Shown here: positions 34,340-43,088 of the stretch, piece after piece | Layout of the letters: the number at the start of each line of letters is the position of its first letter | Position numbering within the stretch: the first letter of the stretch is position 1 | NCBI GenBank assembly: GCA_023400055.1 | Contig: JAEXFN010000051.1 | Coordinates: 1 to 64,000, forward strand | DNA length: 64,000 bases | Direction: 5' to 3' | DNA from: Bacillota bacterium | GTDB taxonomy: Bacteria > Bacillota > UBA4882 > UBA8346 | The notes under the pieces: model-generated | Seen by the model: the letters and a program-made list of their open reading frames with translations, nothing else | Database searches by the model: none | What the model was told of the DNA's origin: nothing | Translations under genes and position numbers: made by a program

Positions 34340-34422
34340 AAGCGCCGTAAAAACGGCACTTTATTCGCTATGCCCTCGTAATCTTCGGGACTTTGAAGTC
34401 ATGCTGAGCTTTTACGGCGCTT
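34340..34422 (+). other. long-arm hairpin H3
   Basis: AAGCGCCGTAAAA (34340-34352) and its exact complement (34410-34422) make a 13-bp stem around a 57-nt loop. A competing short hairpin GCCGT-AAAA-ACGGC uses part of the left arm. CTTTTATG follows, so it may act as a terminator. Its length is nearly the same as H1 and H2 (83, 86 and 84 nt). Confidence 0.7.
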
Positions 34423-34590
34423 CTTTTATGCACATTTGGCGAACGGTAATGAAAGTTAGCGTTTGCTGCCGGCCTGGTTACGCTAAGTTTGATGCCGTCC
34501 GACTGGCGGTCGCGATTGCGCTAAACAAATTACAAATGGAATAATATTGCAATGTAATTATATCTAATATTGGAAAAATGTCAAGGAGAA

Positions 34591-34604
34591 TTTCAATATT
34601 GAAA
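34591..34604 (+). promoter_or_regulatory. palindromic operator candidate over the XRE start
   Basis: TTTCAATATTGAAA is a perfect 14-bp palindrome covering the TTG start codon (34599). A half-like site, AATATTG, occurs again at 34566-34572. Binding by the encoded repressor would block its own expression. A weak promoter TTGCGC-18 nt-AATAAT lies upstream (about 34513-34542). Confidence 0.5.
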
Positions 34605-34985
34605 GACGCTTCCACAACGATTGGCGCTCGGTTGAAGCTTGCCCGGAAGGGCAAGCGACTTACCATTCCCCAGGTATCTGCGCTGACCGGTATCGCCCAG
34701 GGGAACCTCAGCGTCATGGAAAATGATAAGACCAAACCTTCCGCCGACGCGCTGATCAAACTTTCGGACCTTTATGAAGTTTCGGTGGACTGGATATTGA
34801 AAGGCCCATCCGAAATGGCGTATAAGGAACCTCCCGCGCCTTTGCCGATAATGACGCATAAAGAGTTTAAAACTTTCCTCAAAGAACTCGACGCCGAATG
34901 GGCCGAGGCGGACCTCGAGACCAAAGGATGGCTTGTCGTGCAGCTTCGGAAGGCTTTCCCGGAGATTGCCGCCAAGATGGAGTAG
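34599..34985 (+). CDS. XRE-family transcriptional regulator
   Basis: The 128-residue product has an N-terminal helix-turn-helix (about 6-60: IGARLKLARKGKRLTIPQVS, LTGIAQGNLSVMEND, KPSADALIKLSDLYEVSVDW) of the Cro/CI type. A C-terminal acidic helical region (about 80-125) may dimerise. TTG at 34599 is chosen because AAGGAG lies 10 nt upstream; ATG at 34578 has no ribosome site. It is monocistronic, with its own terminator. Targets are unknown; SinR-like control is possible but not shown. Confidence 0.85.
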   Translation: MKDASTTIGARLKLARKGKRLTIPQVSALTGIAQGNLSVMENDKTKPSADALIKLSDLYEVSVDWILKGPSEMAYKEPPAPLPIMTHKEFKTFLKELDAEWAEADLETKGWLVVQLRKAFPEIAAKME

Positions 34986-35040
34986 GCTGAGGAGCATCAG
35001 GCTGAGGTTCGCTGCGAGAGATGATTCCGGAGTCCGGCAA

Positions 35041-35078
35041 AAAGCAAGCGATTGAGGCGACTCGATCGCTTGCTTTTC
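35041..35078 (+). terminator. terminator after the XRE gene
   Basis: AAAGCAAGCGAT (35041-35052) pairs with ATCGCTTGCTTT (35065-35076), followed by TC. The flanking A and T tracts allow use in either direction. Confidence 0.75.
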
Positions 35079-35289
35079 ATGTTAACCGCTCAAAGTGGGC
35101 CGGGCGTGTTTTTGCTATGTACTTCCCGCGTCCATTTCCGCTATAATGGATGTATCCAAAATGAAATGTGATTTCCCGACTTTGCGATCGTTTGTCGAGT
35201 TTTTCCGCGGCCGGAGATCGGGAAGTCGTAATCCGGACGGTATTTTACGTTTTAACGAACTACTTAAATTGGATGAAGGAGTAACTTTG
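35079..35289. other. leader region of lipA
   Basis: A TATAAT box lies near 35142 without a good -35. The frame is open upstream of the lipA start but the peptide is not lipoyl-synthase-like. Nothing else was recognised. Confidence 0.4.
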
Positions 35290-36147
35290 ATGCGCAATCG
35301 CTTACCCGAATGGTTGCGCGGCCATTCGCCGCTGGATGCCGCCACCAATCCGGTCCGGGAGGTGCTGGGCGACCTCAAGCTGAACACGGTTTGCCTTTCG
35401 GCGCAATGTCCGAACCGGGGCCAGTGTTATGGCGAAGGAACGGCCACCTTTTTGATCCTGGGCGATGTCTGCACCCGCCAATGCCGATTTTGCGCGGTGG
35501 CCAAGGGCGAAGTCGGGCGGGTCGATCCCGAGGAACCGGCCCGGATCGCGACGGCCGGCCGGCGGCTGGGCTTGCGCCATATGGTGATCACCTCGGTGAC
35601 CCGGGATGATCTGGCCGATGGCGGTGCCGAACAGTTCGCGGCGGTGGTCCGCCGGATCCGGCGCGAACTGCCCGGGGTCACGGTGGAGGTGCTGACCCCC
35701 GATTTTCGTGGAATGCAGCGCGCCATTGCGACTGTGGTCGAGGCCGGGCCGGACGTTTTCAACCATAATCTGGAGACGGTGGCCCGGCTTTACGGGACGG
35801 TCCGGCCGCAGGCCGATTACCAGCGTTCCCTGGAACTGTTGCGCCGGGTAAAAGAGACGGACGAGCGGATCTTCACCAAGTCCGGGATCATGGTGGGACT
35901 GGGGGAGACCGGCGCGGAAGTCCTCGGGGTCATGGATGATCTGCGCAGCAGCGGTTGCGATTTCCTGACCATCGGGCAGTATCTTCAACCCAGCCGGGTC
36001 CATCTGCCGGTAGCTGAATATATCCGGCCGGAAGTTTTCCGGGAATGGGAGGCGGCCGCTTATGAAAAAGGTTTTCGTTACGTGGCGGCCGGACCGCTCG
36101 TCCGAAGCTCTTTTCATGCCGGAGATTTTCAGCGGCTGCTTCGTTGA
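35290..36147 (+). CDS. lipA: lipoyl synthase
   Basis: The 285-residue radical SAM enzyme inserts two sulfur atoms into octanoyl groups on E2 or GcvH proteins. The auxiliary cluster cysteines are C35, C40 and C46 (CLSAQCPNRGQC), and the radical SAM cluster cysteines C61, C65 and C68 (CTRQCRFC). The Ser of RSSFHAG near the C-terminus ligates the auxiliary cluster. ATG at 35290 follows AAGGAG. It stands alone; no lipB or lplA is nearby, so the octanoyl source lies elsewhere. Confidence 0.96.
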   Translation: MRNRLPEWLRGHSPLDAATNPVREVLGDLKLNTVCLSAQCPNRGQCYGEGTATFLILGDVCTRQCRFCAVAKGEVGRVDPEEPARIATAGRRLGLRHMVITSVTRDDLADGGAEQFAAVVRRIRRELPGVTVEVLTPDFRGMQRAIATVVEAGPDVFNHNLETVARLYGTVRPQADYQRSLELLRRVKETDERIFTKSGIMVGLGETGAEVLGVMDDLRSSGCDFLTIGQYLQPSRVHLPVAEYIRPEVFREWEAAAYEKGFRYVAAGPLVRSSFHAGDFQRLLR

Positions 36148-36237
36148 CGGATCCGGAGAGTTGAATCAAACTCCGGCGTCTTTAGGGATGGAAAGCCTGG
36201 TTTAAGAAATTGGTTTCATCAGAGAACGGTTGCTTCC

Positions 36238-36262
36238 GGGAAAAAGGGTTTTCCCTTTTTTT
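36238..36262 (+). terminator. terminator after lipA
   Basis: GGGAAAA/TTTTCCC with a 4-nt loop and TTTTTTT. An earlier CCGGAG/CTCCGG hairpin at about 36151-36175 precedes it. Confidence 0.8.
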
Positions 36263-36376
36263 GTGGAATAACATTCACTTGTTCCTGGGAGACCGATTTT
36301 AGGCTGGGCCGCCGGGAAGATGGCGGCGCCGGTTCCATAGCGTTGGATGAAACTGAAAGAAGTTGGGGGATTACCG

Positions 36377-37771
36377 ATGAAAGCCTGGGGAGGCCGTTTT
36401 GAGAAAGAGACCGCGGCGGTGATGGATGATTTTCATTCCTCGATCCATTTTGACTACCGGCTGGCGGAAGAGGATATTCGGGGCAGCGTGGCCCATGCCC
36501 GGATGCTTGGCGATTGTGGGATCATCGGCCGGGAGGAGGCTGAGCGGATCATTGGCGGACTCCGGGCCATTCTGCAGCGGAGCCGGGACGGCGCGGTGGT
36601 CTGGGACCCCAAGGCCGAGGATATCCACATGAATGTCGAAAAGCTGCTGGTGGCGGAGATCGGCGCTACCGGCAAAAAGCTGCATACGGCACGGAGCCGC
36701 AACGATCAGGTGGCTTTGGACGCGCGGTTGTATTTGCGGAGCGCAGTCTATCATATCCAGGAATTGCTCCGGGAGCTTTTCGGGATCCTGCTGGACCGGG
36801 CGGAAGCGGAGCGGGAGACGATCCTGCCCGGCTATACGCACCTGCAGCGGGCCCAGCCGGTGCTGCTCGGCCACCATCTGCTGGCTTATTTTGAGATGTT
36901 CCGCCGCGATTACGAGCGGCTGGATGATTGCTTGAAACGGGCCGCCCTCTCGCCGCTGGGCTGCGGCGCGCTGGCCGGGACCGGCTTTCCCATCGACCGG
37001 GAGCGGGTCGCCGCGGAACTGGAACTGGCGGGCGTGACCGCCAACAGCCTGGACGGCGTCAGCGACCGGGATTTCGTGGCCGAATTCATCTTCGACGCTT
37101 CGCTGCTGATGATGCATCTCTCCCGCTTCTGCGAGGAACTGGTCCTGTGGTCCTCGATGGAGTTCCGGTTCGTGGAGATGGATGATGCCTACAGTACCGG
37201 CTCCAGCATCATGCCGCAGAAGAAGAATCCGGACGTGGCCGAGCTGGTGCGGGGCAAGACCGGCCGGGTCTACGGCGATCTGATGGCGATGCTGACCGTG
37301 ATGAAAGGCTTGCCGCTGGCCTATAACAAAGATATGCAGGAAGACAAGGAAGCGCTCTTTGACGCGGTGGATACGGTGGTCGGGTCGCTTTCGATCTTCA
37401 ATCCGATGTTGCGGACCTTAAGCTTTAACCGGGAAAGAATGCTGGCCGCCACGCGCGACGGCTTTTTAAACGCCACCGATCTGGCCGATTACCTGGCCGC
37501 TAAAGGCATGCCGTTCCGCGAGGCCCATGCCGTGGTCGGCCGGTTGGTCCAATACGGTATCAAGCACGGCAAGCGCCTTGAGGACTTGAGCCTGGAGGAG
37601 TTCAGACAAGCGTCGGAGCTGATCGACGCCGATGTTTATGCGACGCTCGATATGATCCAGGTGGTCAAGGTGCGCAATTCGGCCGGGGGCACCGCGCCGC
37701 AACAGGTGGCCAAACAGTTGGAGCGGGCCAGGCAATGGTCAGAGACGCTTGACCCGGCTGTGGAACGATAG
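36377..37771 (+). CDS. argH: argininosuccinate lyase
   Basis: The 464-residue enzyme splits argininosuccinate into arginine and fumarate, the last step of arginine synthesis. Family blocks: MKAWGGRF at the start, TARSRNDQVALD, GYTHLQRAQPV, and the signature GSSIMPQKKNPD with the catalytic Ser. ATG at 36377 gives the canonical N-terminus; an upstream ATG at 36347 would add ten non-conserved residues. argG is not adjacent, which is unusual for Bacillota. lysC follows after 39 nt. Confidence 0.95.
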   Translation: MKAWGGRFEKETAAVMDDFHSSIHFDYRLAEEDIRGSVAHARMLGDCGIIGREEAERIIGGLRAILQRSRDGAVVWDPKAEDIHMNVEKLLVAEIGATGKKLHTARSRNDQVALDARLYLRSAVYHIQELLRELFGILLDRAEAERETILPGYTHLQRAQPVLLGHHLLAYFEMFRRDYERLDDCLKRAALSPLGCGALAGTGFPIDRERVAAELELAGVTANSLDGVSDRDFVAEFIFDASLLMMHLSRFCEELVLWSSMEFRFVEMDDAYSTGSSIMPQKKNPDVAELVRGKTGRVYGDLMAMLTVMKGLPLAYNKDMQEDKEALFDAVDTVVGSLSIFNPMLRTLSFNRERMLAATRDGFLNATDLADYLAAKGMPFREAHAVVGRLVQYGIKHGKRLEDLSLEEFRQASELIDADVYATLDMIQVVKVRNSAGGTAPQQVAKQLERARQWSETLDPAVER

Positions 37772-37810
37772 CGAGTACTGATACGAGTACTGACAAAGGA
37801 TGGCAATTGG

Positions 37811-39001
37811 ATGCAGATTATCGTACAGAAATTCGGCGGCACTTCGGTAGTCACGGCGGAAGGCCGCGCGAAGGCAGCCGCTAAGATTATCCAGGCCAAA
37901 GAAGCCGGCCGCTCGGTGGTCGTGGTGGTCTCGGCGATGGGCCGCAAGGGCGAGCCTTACGCCACCGATACGCTGATCGACCTGGCCAAGGAGATCGAGC
38001 CCGGCGTCGCCCCGCGTGAGCTGGACTTGCTCATTTCCTGCGGCGAGATCATTTCGACCATCGTGATGGCCCAAACCCTCGAAAAGCACGGCCATCCCGC
38101 AGTGGCCCTCACGGGAGGCCAGGCCGGCATCCTGACCGACAATCATTTCGGCGAAGCGCAGATCCAGGGGATCAATCCCGATCCCATCCTGCAACATCTG
38201 GGAGAAGGCAAGATCGTCGTGGTGGCCGGGTTTCAGGGTCTTACCGCCGCCGGCGACGTCACCACGCTGGGACGGGGCGGCTCCGATACCACCGCTACCG
38301 CCTTGGGCTCGGCGCTCGACGCCGAAATGGTGGAGATCTACACGGACGTCGATGGCGTCATGACCGTGGATCCGCGGATCATTCCCGAGGCCAAGATCCT
38401 GCGCGAACTGACCTACCAGGAGATTTGCGAAATGGCCAACCACGGCGCCAAGGTGGTTCACCCGCGGGCGGTGGCCATTGCCCGCGATAAGAAGGTTCCG
38501 GTCAAAGTGAAGAGCACCTTCTCCGAGGATGGCGGGACCTTAATTTCCGAGGGCCATTCTGCCCGGGTGATCACCGGCATCGCCCACCAGGCCGGGTTGG
38601 GCCGGGTGCTGGTCAAGGCCAAGAGCGGAGCGCTCAACCCGGCTGACGAGGTGAAGATCTTTAAATTGATGGCCGAATCGGGCATCAGTGTCGACATGAA
38701 CTCCATCTCCGGCGGGCAGGTCAGTTTCGTGGTCAGACAGGAACTGCTGGGGCAGGCGGGCGATCATCTGCTGGCCCAGGGCTTCCAGGTGGAGCTGGCG
38801 CCGCATTGTTGCAAAATTTCGTTGATCGGCGTCGGGATGCAAGAGATTACGGGAACAATGATGCGGGTGGTGGAGGCGCTCCATCGCCAGCACATCAAGC
38901 TGCTGCAGACGGTGGATTCGGAGATTACCATCTCCTGTCTGGTGACGGAGGACCAAATGACTTCGGCCATCAAGGTTCTGTACAGCGAATTCGGCCTTTG
39001 A
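37811..39001 (+). CDS. lysC: aspartate kinase
   Basis: The 396-residue enzyme phosphorylates aspartate at the head of the lysine, methionine, threonine and diaminopimelate pathway. VQKFGGTSV (ATP/Asp site), ISCGEIIST, LGRGGSDTTATAL and TDVDGVMTVDPR are intact. Two C-terminal ACT domains (about 260-396) give feedback control. With m-DAP and dipicolinate needed for spores, a DapG-like role is possible. It may share a transcript with argH. Confidence 0.94.
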   Translation: MQIIVQKFGGTSVVTAEGRAKAAAKIIQAKEAGRSVVVVVSAMGRKGEPYATDTLIDLAKEIEPGVAPRELDLLISCGEIISTIVMAQTLEKHGHPAVALTGGQAGILTDNHFGEAQIQGINPDPILQHLGEGKIVVVAGFQGLTAAGDVTTLGRGGSDTTATALGSALDAEMVEIYTDVDGVMTVDPRIIPEAKILRELTYQEICEMANHGAKVVHPRAVAIARDKKVPVKVKSTFSEDGGTLISEGHSARVITGIAHQAGLGRVLVKAKSGALNPADEVKIFKLMAESGISVDMNSISGGQVSFVVRQELLGQAGDHLLAQGFQVELAPHCCKISLIGVGMQEITGTMMRVVEALHRQHIKLLQTVDSEITISCLVTEDQMTSAIKVLYSEFGL

Positions 39002-39097
39002 GCCAAGAATCGGCCGTCGTCCGGTGTTGAACCGGCCGGACCGGACATATATAGTTGGGTGGAGAATTGTCAGCGTTGACAAAAGGGGGAATTAGGG

Positions 39098-39622
39098 ATG
39101 GATTTGAAGCCATTAATCCGGGAAGTGCCGGATTTTCCAAAACCGGGAATCAGTTTTAAGGATATTACGACGCTGTTGAAGGACGGCGCGGCCCTGCGCC
39201 AGGTGGTCGACGAGTTCGACCATCATTTCCGGGCCGCCCAGCCCGATCTGATCGTCGGCGCCGAATCGCGCGGCTTTATCCTGGGGGCGCCGCTCGCCTA
39301 CCAGCTGGGGATCGGTTTTGTCTTGGTCCGCAAACCCGGCAAATTACCGGCCGACAAAGAGCGGATCACCTATGATCTGGAGTACGGCCAGGATTCGCTG
39401 GAGATTCACCGGGATGCGATTCAGCCCGGCCAGCGAGTGGTGATCGTCGACGATCTGCTGGCAACCGGCGGCACCATCTCGGCCACGGCCGAATTGGTGA
39501 AACGGTTGGGCGGGGTGATCCTCGGTTTCGCCTTCATTATCGAGCTGGATGCCTTGAAAGGCCGGGAGAAGCTGAGCGGTTACGACGTGCTGAGTTTGGT
39601 GCATTACGACGACGAGGAATGA
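39098..39622 (+). CDS. apt: adenine phosphoribosyltransferase
   Basis: The 174-residue enzyme salvages adenine to AMP with PRPP. MDLKPLIREVPDFPKPGISFKD is the standard opening (two blocks), and the PRPP loop VVIVDDLLATGGT is intact. ATG at 39098 follows AAGGGGGAA. In many Bacillota apt lies beside relA; it does not here. Confidence 0.95.
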   Translation: MDLKPLIREVPDFPKPGISFKDITTLLKDGAALRQVVDEFDHHFRAAQPDLIVGAESRGFILGAPLAYQLGIGFVLVRKPGKLPADKERITYDLEYGQDSLEIHRDAIQPGQRVVIVDDLLATGGTISATAELVKRLGGVILGFAFIIELDALKGREKLSGYDVLSLVHYDDEE

Positions 39623-40155
39623 TCATCCGGCGCTGCGTGGCCGGAGTCAGGCAGGCCCAAGGCCGCGTGTTGGCCAGCCATGGCCGCTCGCCTTTAGCCT
39701 TCCTGGCTCTGAGCTTGCGGGCGTCCGGGGATAGACCTCAGCCATAACGTCAGGGGAATTCCAGTAAAAGACTGCCGGGTCAATTTACGGCGGCCTTTTA
39801 TTTATGGCCGGGAAACCGACGGGCACGGCAATGCCCACGGACGGGGACTGCCCAAGGATTTCAATTTAATTTCCAGAATCTATCGCCATAATATTACTTT
39901 ACCCTTTAGATCTTTGCCAAAATTGCCGATATAACAATATGGGTTTTTGTCGGTTTTCCTGAACGCTCTAGAAGCGTTGTGATAAACCCTGGCCGAAGGC
40001 GGGGTGATCACAAAAGCTCAGCAGCGAGGATAAAGTCGGTTTCAAACTTTACAAAACGCTTTCCCAACGGGGAAAGACTTTATCCCATGGCTTCTAGTGA
40101 CCATGACCTTGACTTCGCTATGCCAAGACCATGAACATGAAAGGGACTTTGAACG
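39623..40155. other. intergenic gap: terminator and structured leader
   Basis: An imperfect terminator (AAAAG-x-CTGCCG at 39766-39777 with CGGCGG-x-CTTTT at 39788-39799, then TATTTAT) follows apt. GGATAAAGTC (40028-40037) and GACTTTATCC (40076-40085) form a 10-bp stem enclosing CTTTCCC-AACG-GGGAAAG (40059-40076), a possible leader of the EAL-HDOD gene. No known riboswitch class was recognised, although c-di-GMP control would be attractive. Confidence 0.45.
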
Positions 40156-41382
40156 ATGGATGTTTTCGTTGCCAGACAACCCATCTTTGATCGCCAACTG
40201 AAAGTTTTCGGCTATGAACTCTTGTATCGCTCCGGTTTCGAAAATTTTTACACCGCGACCGACGGCGATCAAGCGACTTCCACCGTGATTGCCAATAGTT
40301 TCATGCTGATCGGCATCGAGGCGCTGGTCGGCAAGAAACGGGCTTTTATCAATTTCACGCAAAATCTCTTGAAGAATGAAACCGCGACCATTCTCCCCAA
40401 GGACACCGTGTTCATCGAGATTCTGGAAACCGTCATCCCCGACCCGGAGACGGTCGCCGCCTGTCAGAAATTGAAACGACTCGGCTATTCCCTGGCCATG
40501 GACGATTTTGTGTTCAAACACGAGATGACGCCGCTGATCGAACTGGCGGACCTGATCAAGGTCGACTTTTTGACGACCTCGGTCGCGGAACGCCAGAACC
40601 TGATCCGCCGTTTCAGTTCCAGACCGCTGAAGTTCCTGGCGGAGAAAGTGGAGTCCCGGGCGGAATTCGAGGAGGCGGCGGACATGGGATACGCTTACTT
40701 CCAAGGCTTTTTCCTCAGCAAGCCGGTGATCATCAACGGCAAGGACGTGCCCGGATATAAAATGAACTACCTGCGGGTCTTGCATGAACTCAGCCAGAGC
40801 GTGCCCGATTTCGACCGGGTGGAGCAGCTGATTAAGCAGGACATCTCGCTCACCTATAAATTGCTCAAATTCATCAATTCGGCGTCCTTCGGGTTCCGGA
40901 CCCGGATTTATTCGGTGCGCCAGGCCGTGGTGCTGCTGGGACTGAAGGAGGCCATCAAATGGCTTTCGCTGATCGCCGTTCGCGGCCTGGCCAACGATCA
41001 TCCGGATGAACTGATCCTCAGCTCGGTGCTGCGGGCGCGCTTCGCGGAGCTGCTCGGGCCTTTGGCCGGACTGGAGAGCCGTTGCGCCGAATTGTTCCTG
41101 ATGGGACTCTTCTCGATGATCGATGTCTTTATCGGCCGGCCGATGGCGGATGTCCTGGATGAACTGCCCATCTCCGTGGAGGTGCAGGAAGCCTTGTTGG
41201 GGAAGAAAGGCGTTTATTTTGACATCTTGAAACTGGTGCAATTCTACGAAAACGGGGATTGGGAGCAAGTGCTGATTCAGGCCAAGGCGTTGCGGATCGG
41301 CAATGACCAGCTGCCGCCGCTGTACCGGGATGCGCTGGAGCAGACCAAGATGTTCACCGCCATCAGCAGCGGCTATGCCTGA
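40156..41382 (+). CDS. EAL-HDOD signalling protein (YuxH-like)
   Basis: The 408-residue cytoplasmic protein has an N-terminal EAL-like domain (1-200) and a C-terminal HDOD domain (about 205-395). The opening FVARQPIFDRQLKVFGYELLYR has ELL in place of the catalytic EAL, and most metal-binding acids are missing (FINFTQNLL; IEILE; AMDDFVF), so c-di-GMP hydrolysis is unlikely; it may bind the nucleotide or partners. The HDOD part has LLKFINSASFGF and RQAVVLLGLKEAIKWLSL. Members affect motility and surface behaviour. It follows a structured leader. Confidence 0.88.
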   Translation: MDVFVARQPIFDRQLKVFGYELLYRSGFENFYTATDGDQATSTVIANSFMLIGIEALVGKKRAFINFTQNLLKNETATILPKDTVFIEILETVIPDPETVAACQKLKRLGYSLAMDDFVFKHEMTPLIELADLIKVDFLTTSVAERQNLIRRFSSRPLKFLAEKVESRAEFEEAADMGYAYFQGFFLSKPVIINGKDVPGYKMNYLRVLHELSQSVPDFDRVEQLIKQDISLTYKLLKFINSASFGFRTRIYSVRQAVVLLGLKEAIKWLSLIAVRGLANDHPDELILSSVLRARFAELLGPLAGLESRCAELFLMGLFSMIDVFIGRPMADVLDELPISVEVQEALLGKKGVYFDILKLVQFYENGDWEQVLIQAKALRIGNDQLPPLYRDALEQTKMFTAISSGYA

Positions 41383-41447
41383 AAGGCCGGGGCCATCCCG
41401 TGCCCTTCCGCCCCGGGCTTTCCCGTTTCTCCATCGGCCCGCCGCCG

Positions 41448-42290
41448 CTACCGAATCCCCAGCAATTCCGCGCAATTGAGCCCCAGAATCCGTTCCCGTT
41501 CGGTCGCGTTCAGCCAATCCAGTTCGGCGAGGAGCTCCAGCTCCTGGCGCGGCGATTTCAAGGGAAAATCGCTGCCAAAAAGGATCCGTTCGGTGCCGTG
41601 TTTGGCGATGAGCCGCCGCAACAAACCGCGGTCGATATACGACAGGGTGCTGGAGGTATCCAGGTAGATCTCCCGGCCGGCCAGATCGGCCAGGGCTTCT
41701 TCCCAAAAGCAATAGCCGCCCATATGGGCAGCGATCACCCGCAGCTTGGGGAAACGGTCCAGAATCGCCGCCAATTTGCGCGGCGTGCTGAAATTGGCCT
41801 GGGTTTTAACCGGGTCGCCCATATGAATCATCAGCACGAAGTCGGCGGCGACCTCCTCGAAGAACGGCTCCAGGGCCGGATCGGCCAGATCGATCCCTTG
41901 AAACTCCGGATGCAGCTTGATTCCTTTGAAACCGGCCGCCCGCAGCCGGTCGATCTCCGTCCGCCAGGCGGGGTCCTCCGGGTGAAAGGTGCCGAAAGGA
42001 ACGATCTGCGGCAGCTTGGCCGCGGCGTCGCCGCTAATCTGGCGCAGCTCGGCCGGGGTGAGCCGGGCGATGTTGAGGATCCAATCGTTGGCCGGCCGGA
42101 CCTGTTCCGGTTTGGTGGCCGCCACCAGGAGCACGATGGCGTCGAGGCTGGCCTCGGCGGCCACGCCGAGCAGATCGCGCAATTTGCCCCCGAAATCGGT
42201 CGGGATATGGTAATAGTTGATCAATTGGGCTACCGCTTTGGCCGCGATTTTATCCGCAAACGCATGGGTATGACAGTCGATGCGCATCAT
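41448..42290 (-). CDS. amidohydrolase family protein (amidohydrolase 2)
   Basis: The 280-residue TIM barrel has metal-site motifs of the PF04909 group: RIDCHTHAF, IKLHPEFQG, MIHMGDPV, IAAHMGGY and FGSDFPLKSP. Such enzymes hydrolyse or decarboxylate small carboxylic or lactone substrates; the specific one is unknown. The gene is convergent with the EAL-HDOD gene and has no operon partners. Confidence 0.85.
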   Translation of the reverse strand: MMRIDCHTHAFADKIAAKAVAQLINYYHIPTDFGGKLRDLLGVAAEASLDAIVLLVAATKPEQVRPANDWILNIARLTPAELRQISGDAAAKLPQIVPFGTFHPEDPAWRTEIDRLRAAGFKGIKLHPEFQGIDLADPALEPFFEEVAADFVLMIHMGDPVKTQANFSTPRKLAAILDRFPKLRVIAAHMGGYCFWEEALADLAGREIYLDTSSTLSYIDRGLLRRLIAKHGTERILFGSDFPLKSPRQELELLAELDWLNATERERILGLNCAELLGIR

Positions 42291-42590
42291 TCAACCTTCT
42301 TCTGGACTATCCATTGTTATTCGTGCGATCCAAACCTTGACAAAGTTCGACGCCGGACGGGTCATTCCTGTCAAGGGAATGGGCCGCCATGTTAAAACAG
42401 CGTTAAACCCGGGCTTCGCTCCAAAGGGAATCCCGCCGCCGGGACCGTGGCCCGGAATAACAAGCACCTGAGGTTCCTCTCTTTTGTCAAATCTATCTTT
42501 CCGTTTTACTTTTGATGCTTAGCTAACCATGGTTTTGACATCTTTTTTCTCCTTGAAAGTTGAGTAAATAAGTATCTTCAGAAACTGAGC

Positions 42591-42779
42591 GAGCTTGTTG
42601 AATGACTGAGCGAGCTTGTTGAGTGACTGAAAGAGCTTGCTGAACGACTGAGCAAGCTTGTTGAGCGACTGAAAGAGCTTGTTGAATGACTGAAAGAGCT
42701 TGTTGAATGACTGAGCGAGCTTGTTGAGCGACTGAAAGAGCTTGTTGAATGACTGAGAGAGCTTGCTGAGTATTAAGTT
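42591..42779. repeat. 21-bp tandem dyad array, family A (locus 4, nine units)
   Basis: Nine units, the last decayed, in the same orientation as locus 1. Units alternate between AGTGACTGAAA-like and AATGACTGAGC-like ends. A lone decayed unit recurs at about 42968 and another near 43397. Upstream (42433-42488) is a segment resembling the one before locus 2. Confidence 0.95.
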
Positions 42780-42807
42780 AGCTCAGAAGAACCGGAAAGA
42801 TAAACCG

Positions 42808-42923
42808 AACTCACCCCCCGAGCGACTTTGGTGGACTTTGATGGACCCGATAGGCCCCCTCTCTTTTTAGGCGATTTATCAGGCCGTCTTGTCAGAAAGA
42901 GAGGGGGAGCGAGGGGGTGAGTT
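42808..42923. repeat. nested inverted repeat element, 116 bp
   Basis: Outer arms AACTCACCCCC (42808-42818) and GGGGGTGAGTT (42913-42923) enclose inner arms CCCCCTCTCTTT (42855-42866) and AAAGAGAGGGGG (42896-42907). All four arms pair perfectly. It sits between the 21-bp array and the 95-bp inverted repeat. No coding content was seen. Confidence 0.8.
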
Positions 42924-42992
42924 TGATTTCAAAATTCAGCTTAAATTGCCAACACAATAATCAGTAGCGAGCTTGCTGATTGTTAAAAAGAC

Positions 42993-43088
42993 TTGATCAC
43001 GGATTTAACGGATGAAAGGATTCCACGGACTGGAGATCGGGAAGTGGGTTTTTCCGTGAAATCCTCAAATCCGTCCATCCGTGATCGG
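42993..43088. repeat. 96-bp imperfect inverted repeat, copy 2
   Basis: Close to 90% identical by eye to 155-249. Outer arms GATCACGGAT and ATCCGTGATC pair perfectly. Like copy 1 it follows a family A array unit (GAGCTTGCT at about 42969). Confidence 0.88.

Noticed and set aside
39901..40020. Possible c-di-GMP (GEMM) riboswitch before the EAL-HDOD gene
   Set aside because: The conserved GEMM-I sequence blocks and tetraloop-receptor arrangement were not found.
40042..41712. A 556-codon open frame on the minus strand opposite the EAL-HDOD gene
   Set aside because: It is the antisense shadow of a clear EAL-HDOD gene and part of the amidohydrolase gene; it has no ribosome site or recognisable domain.
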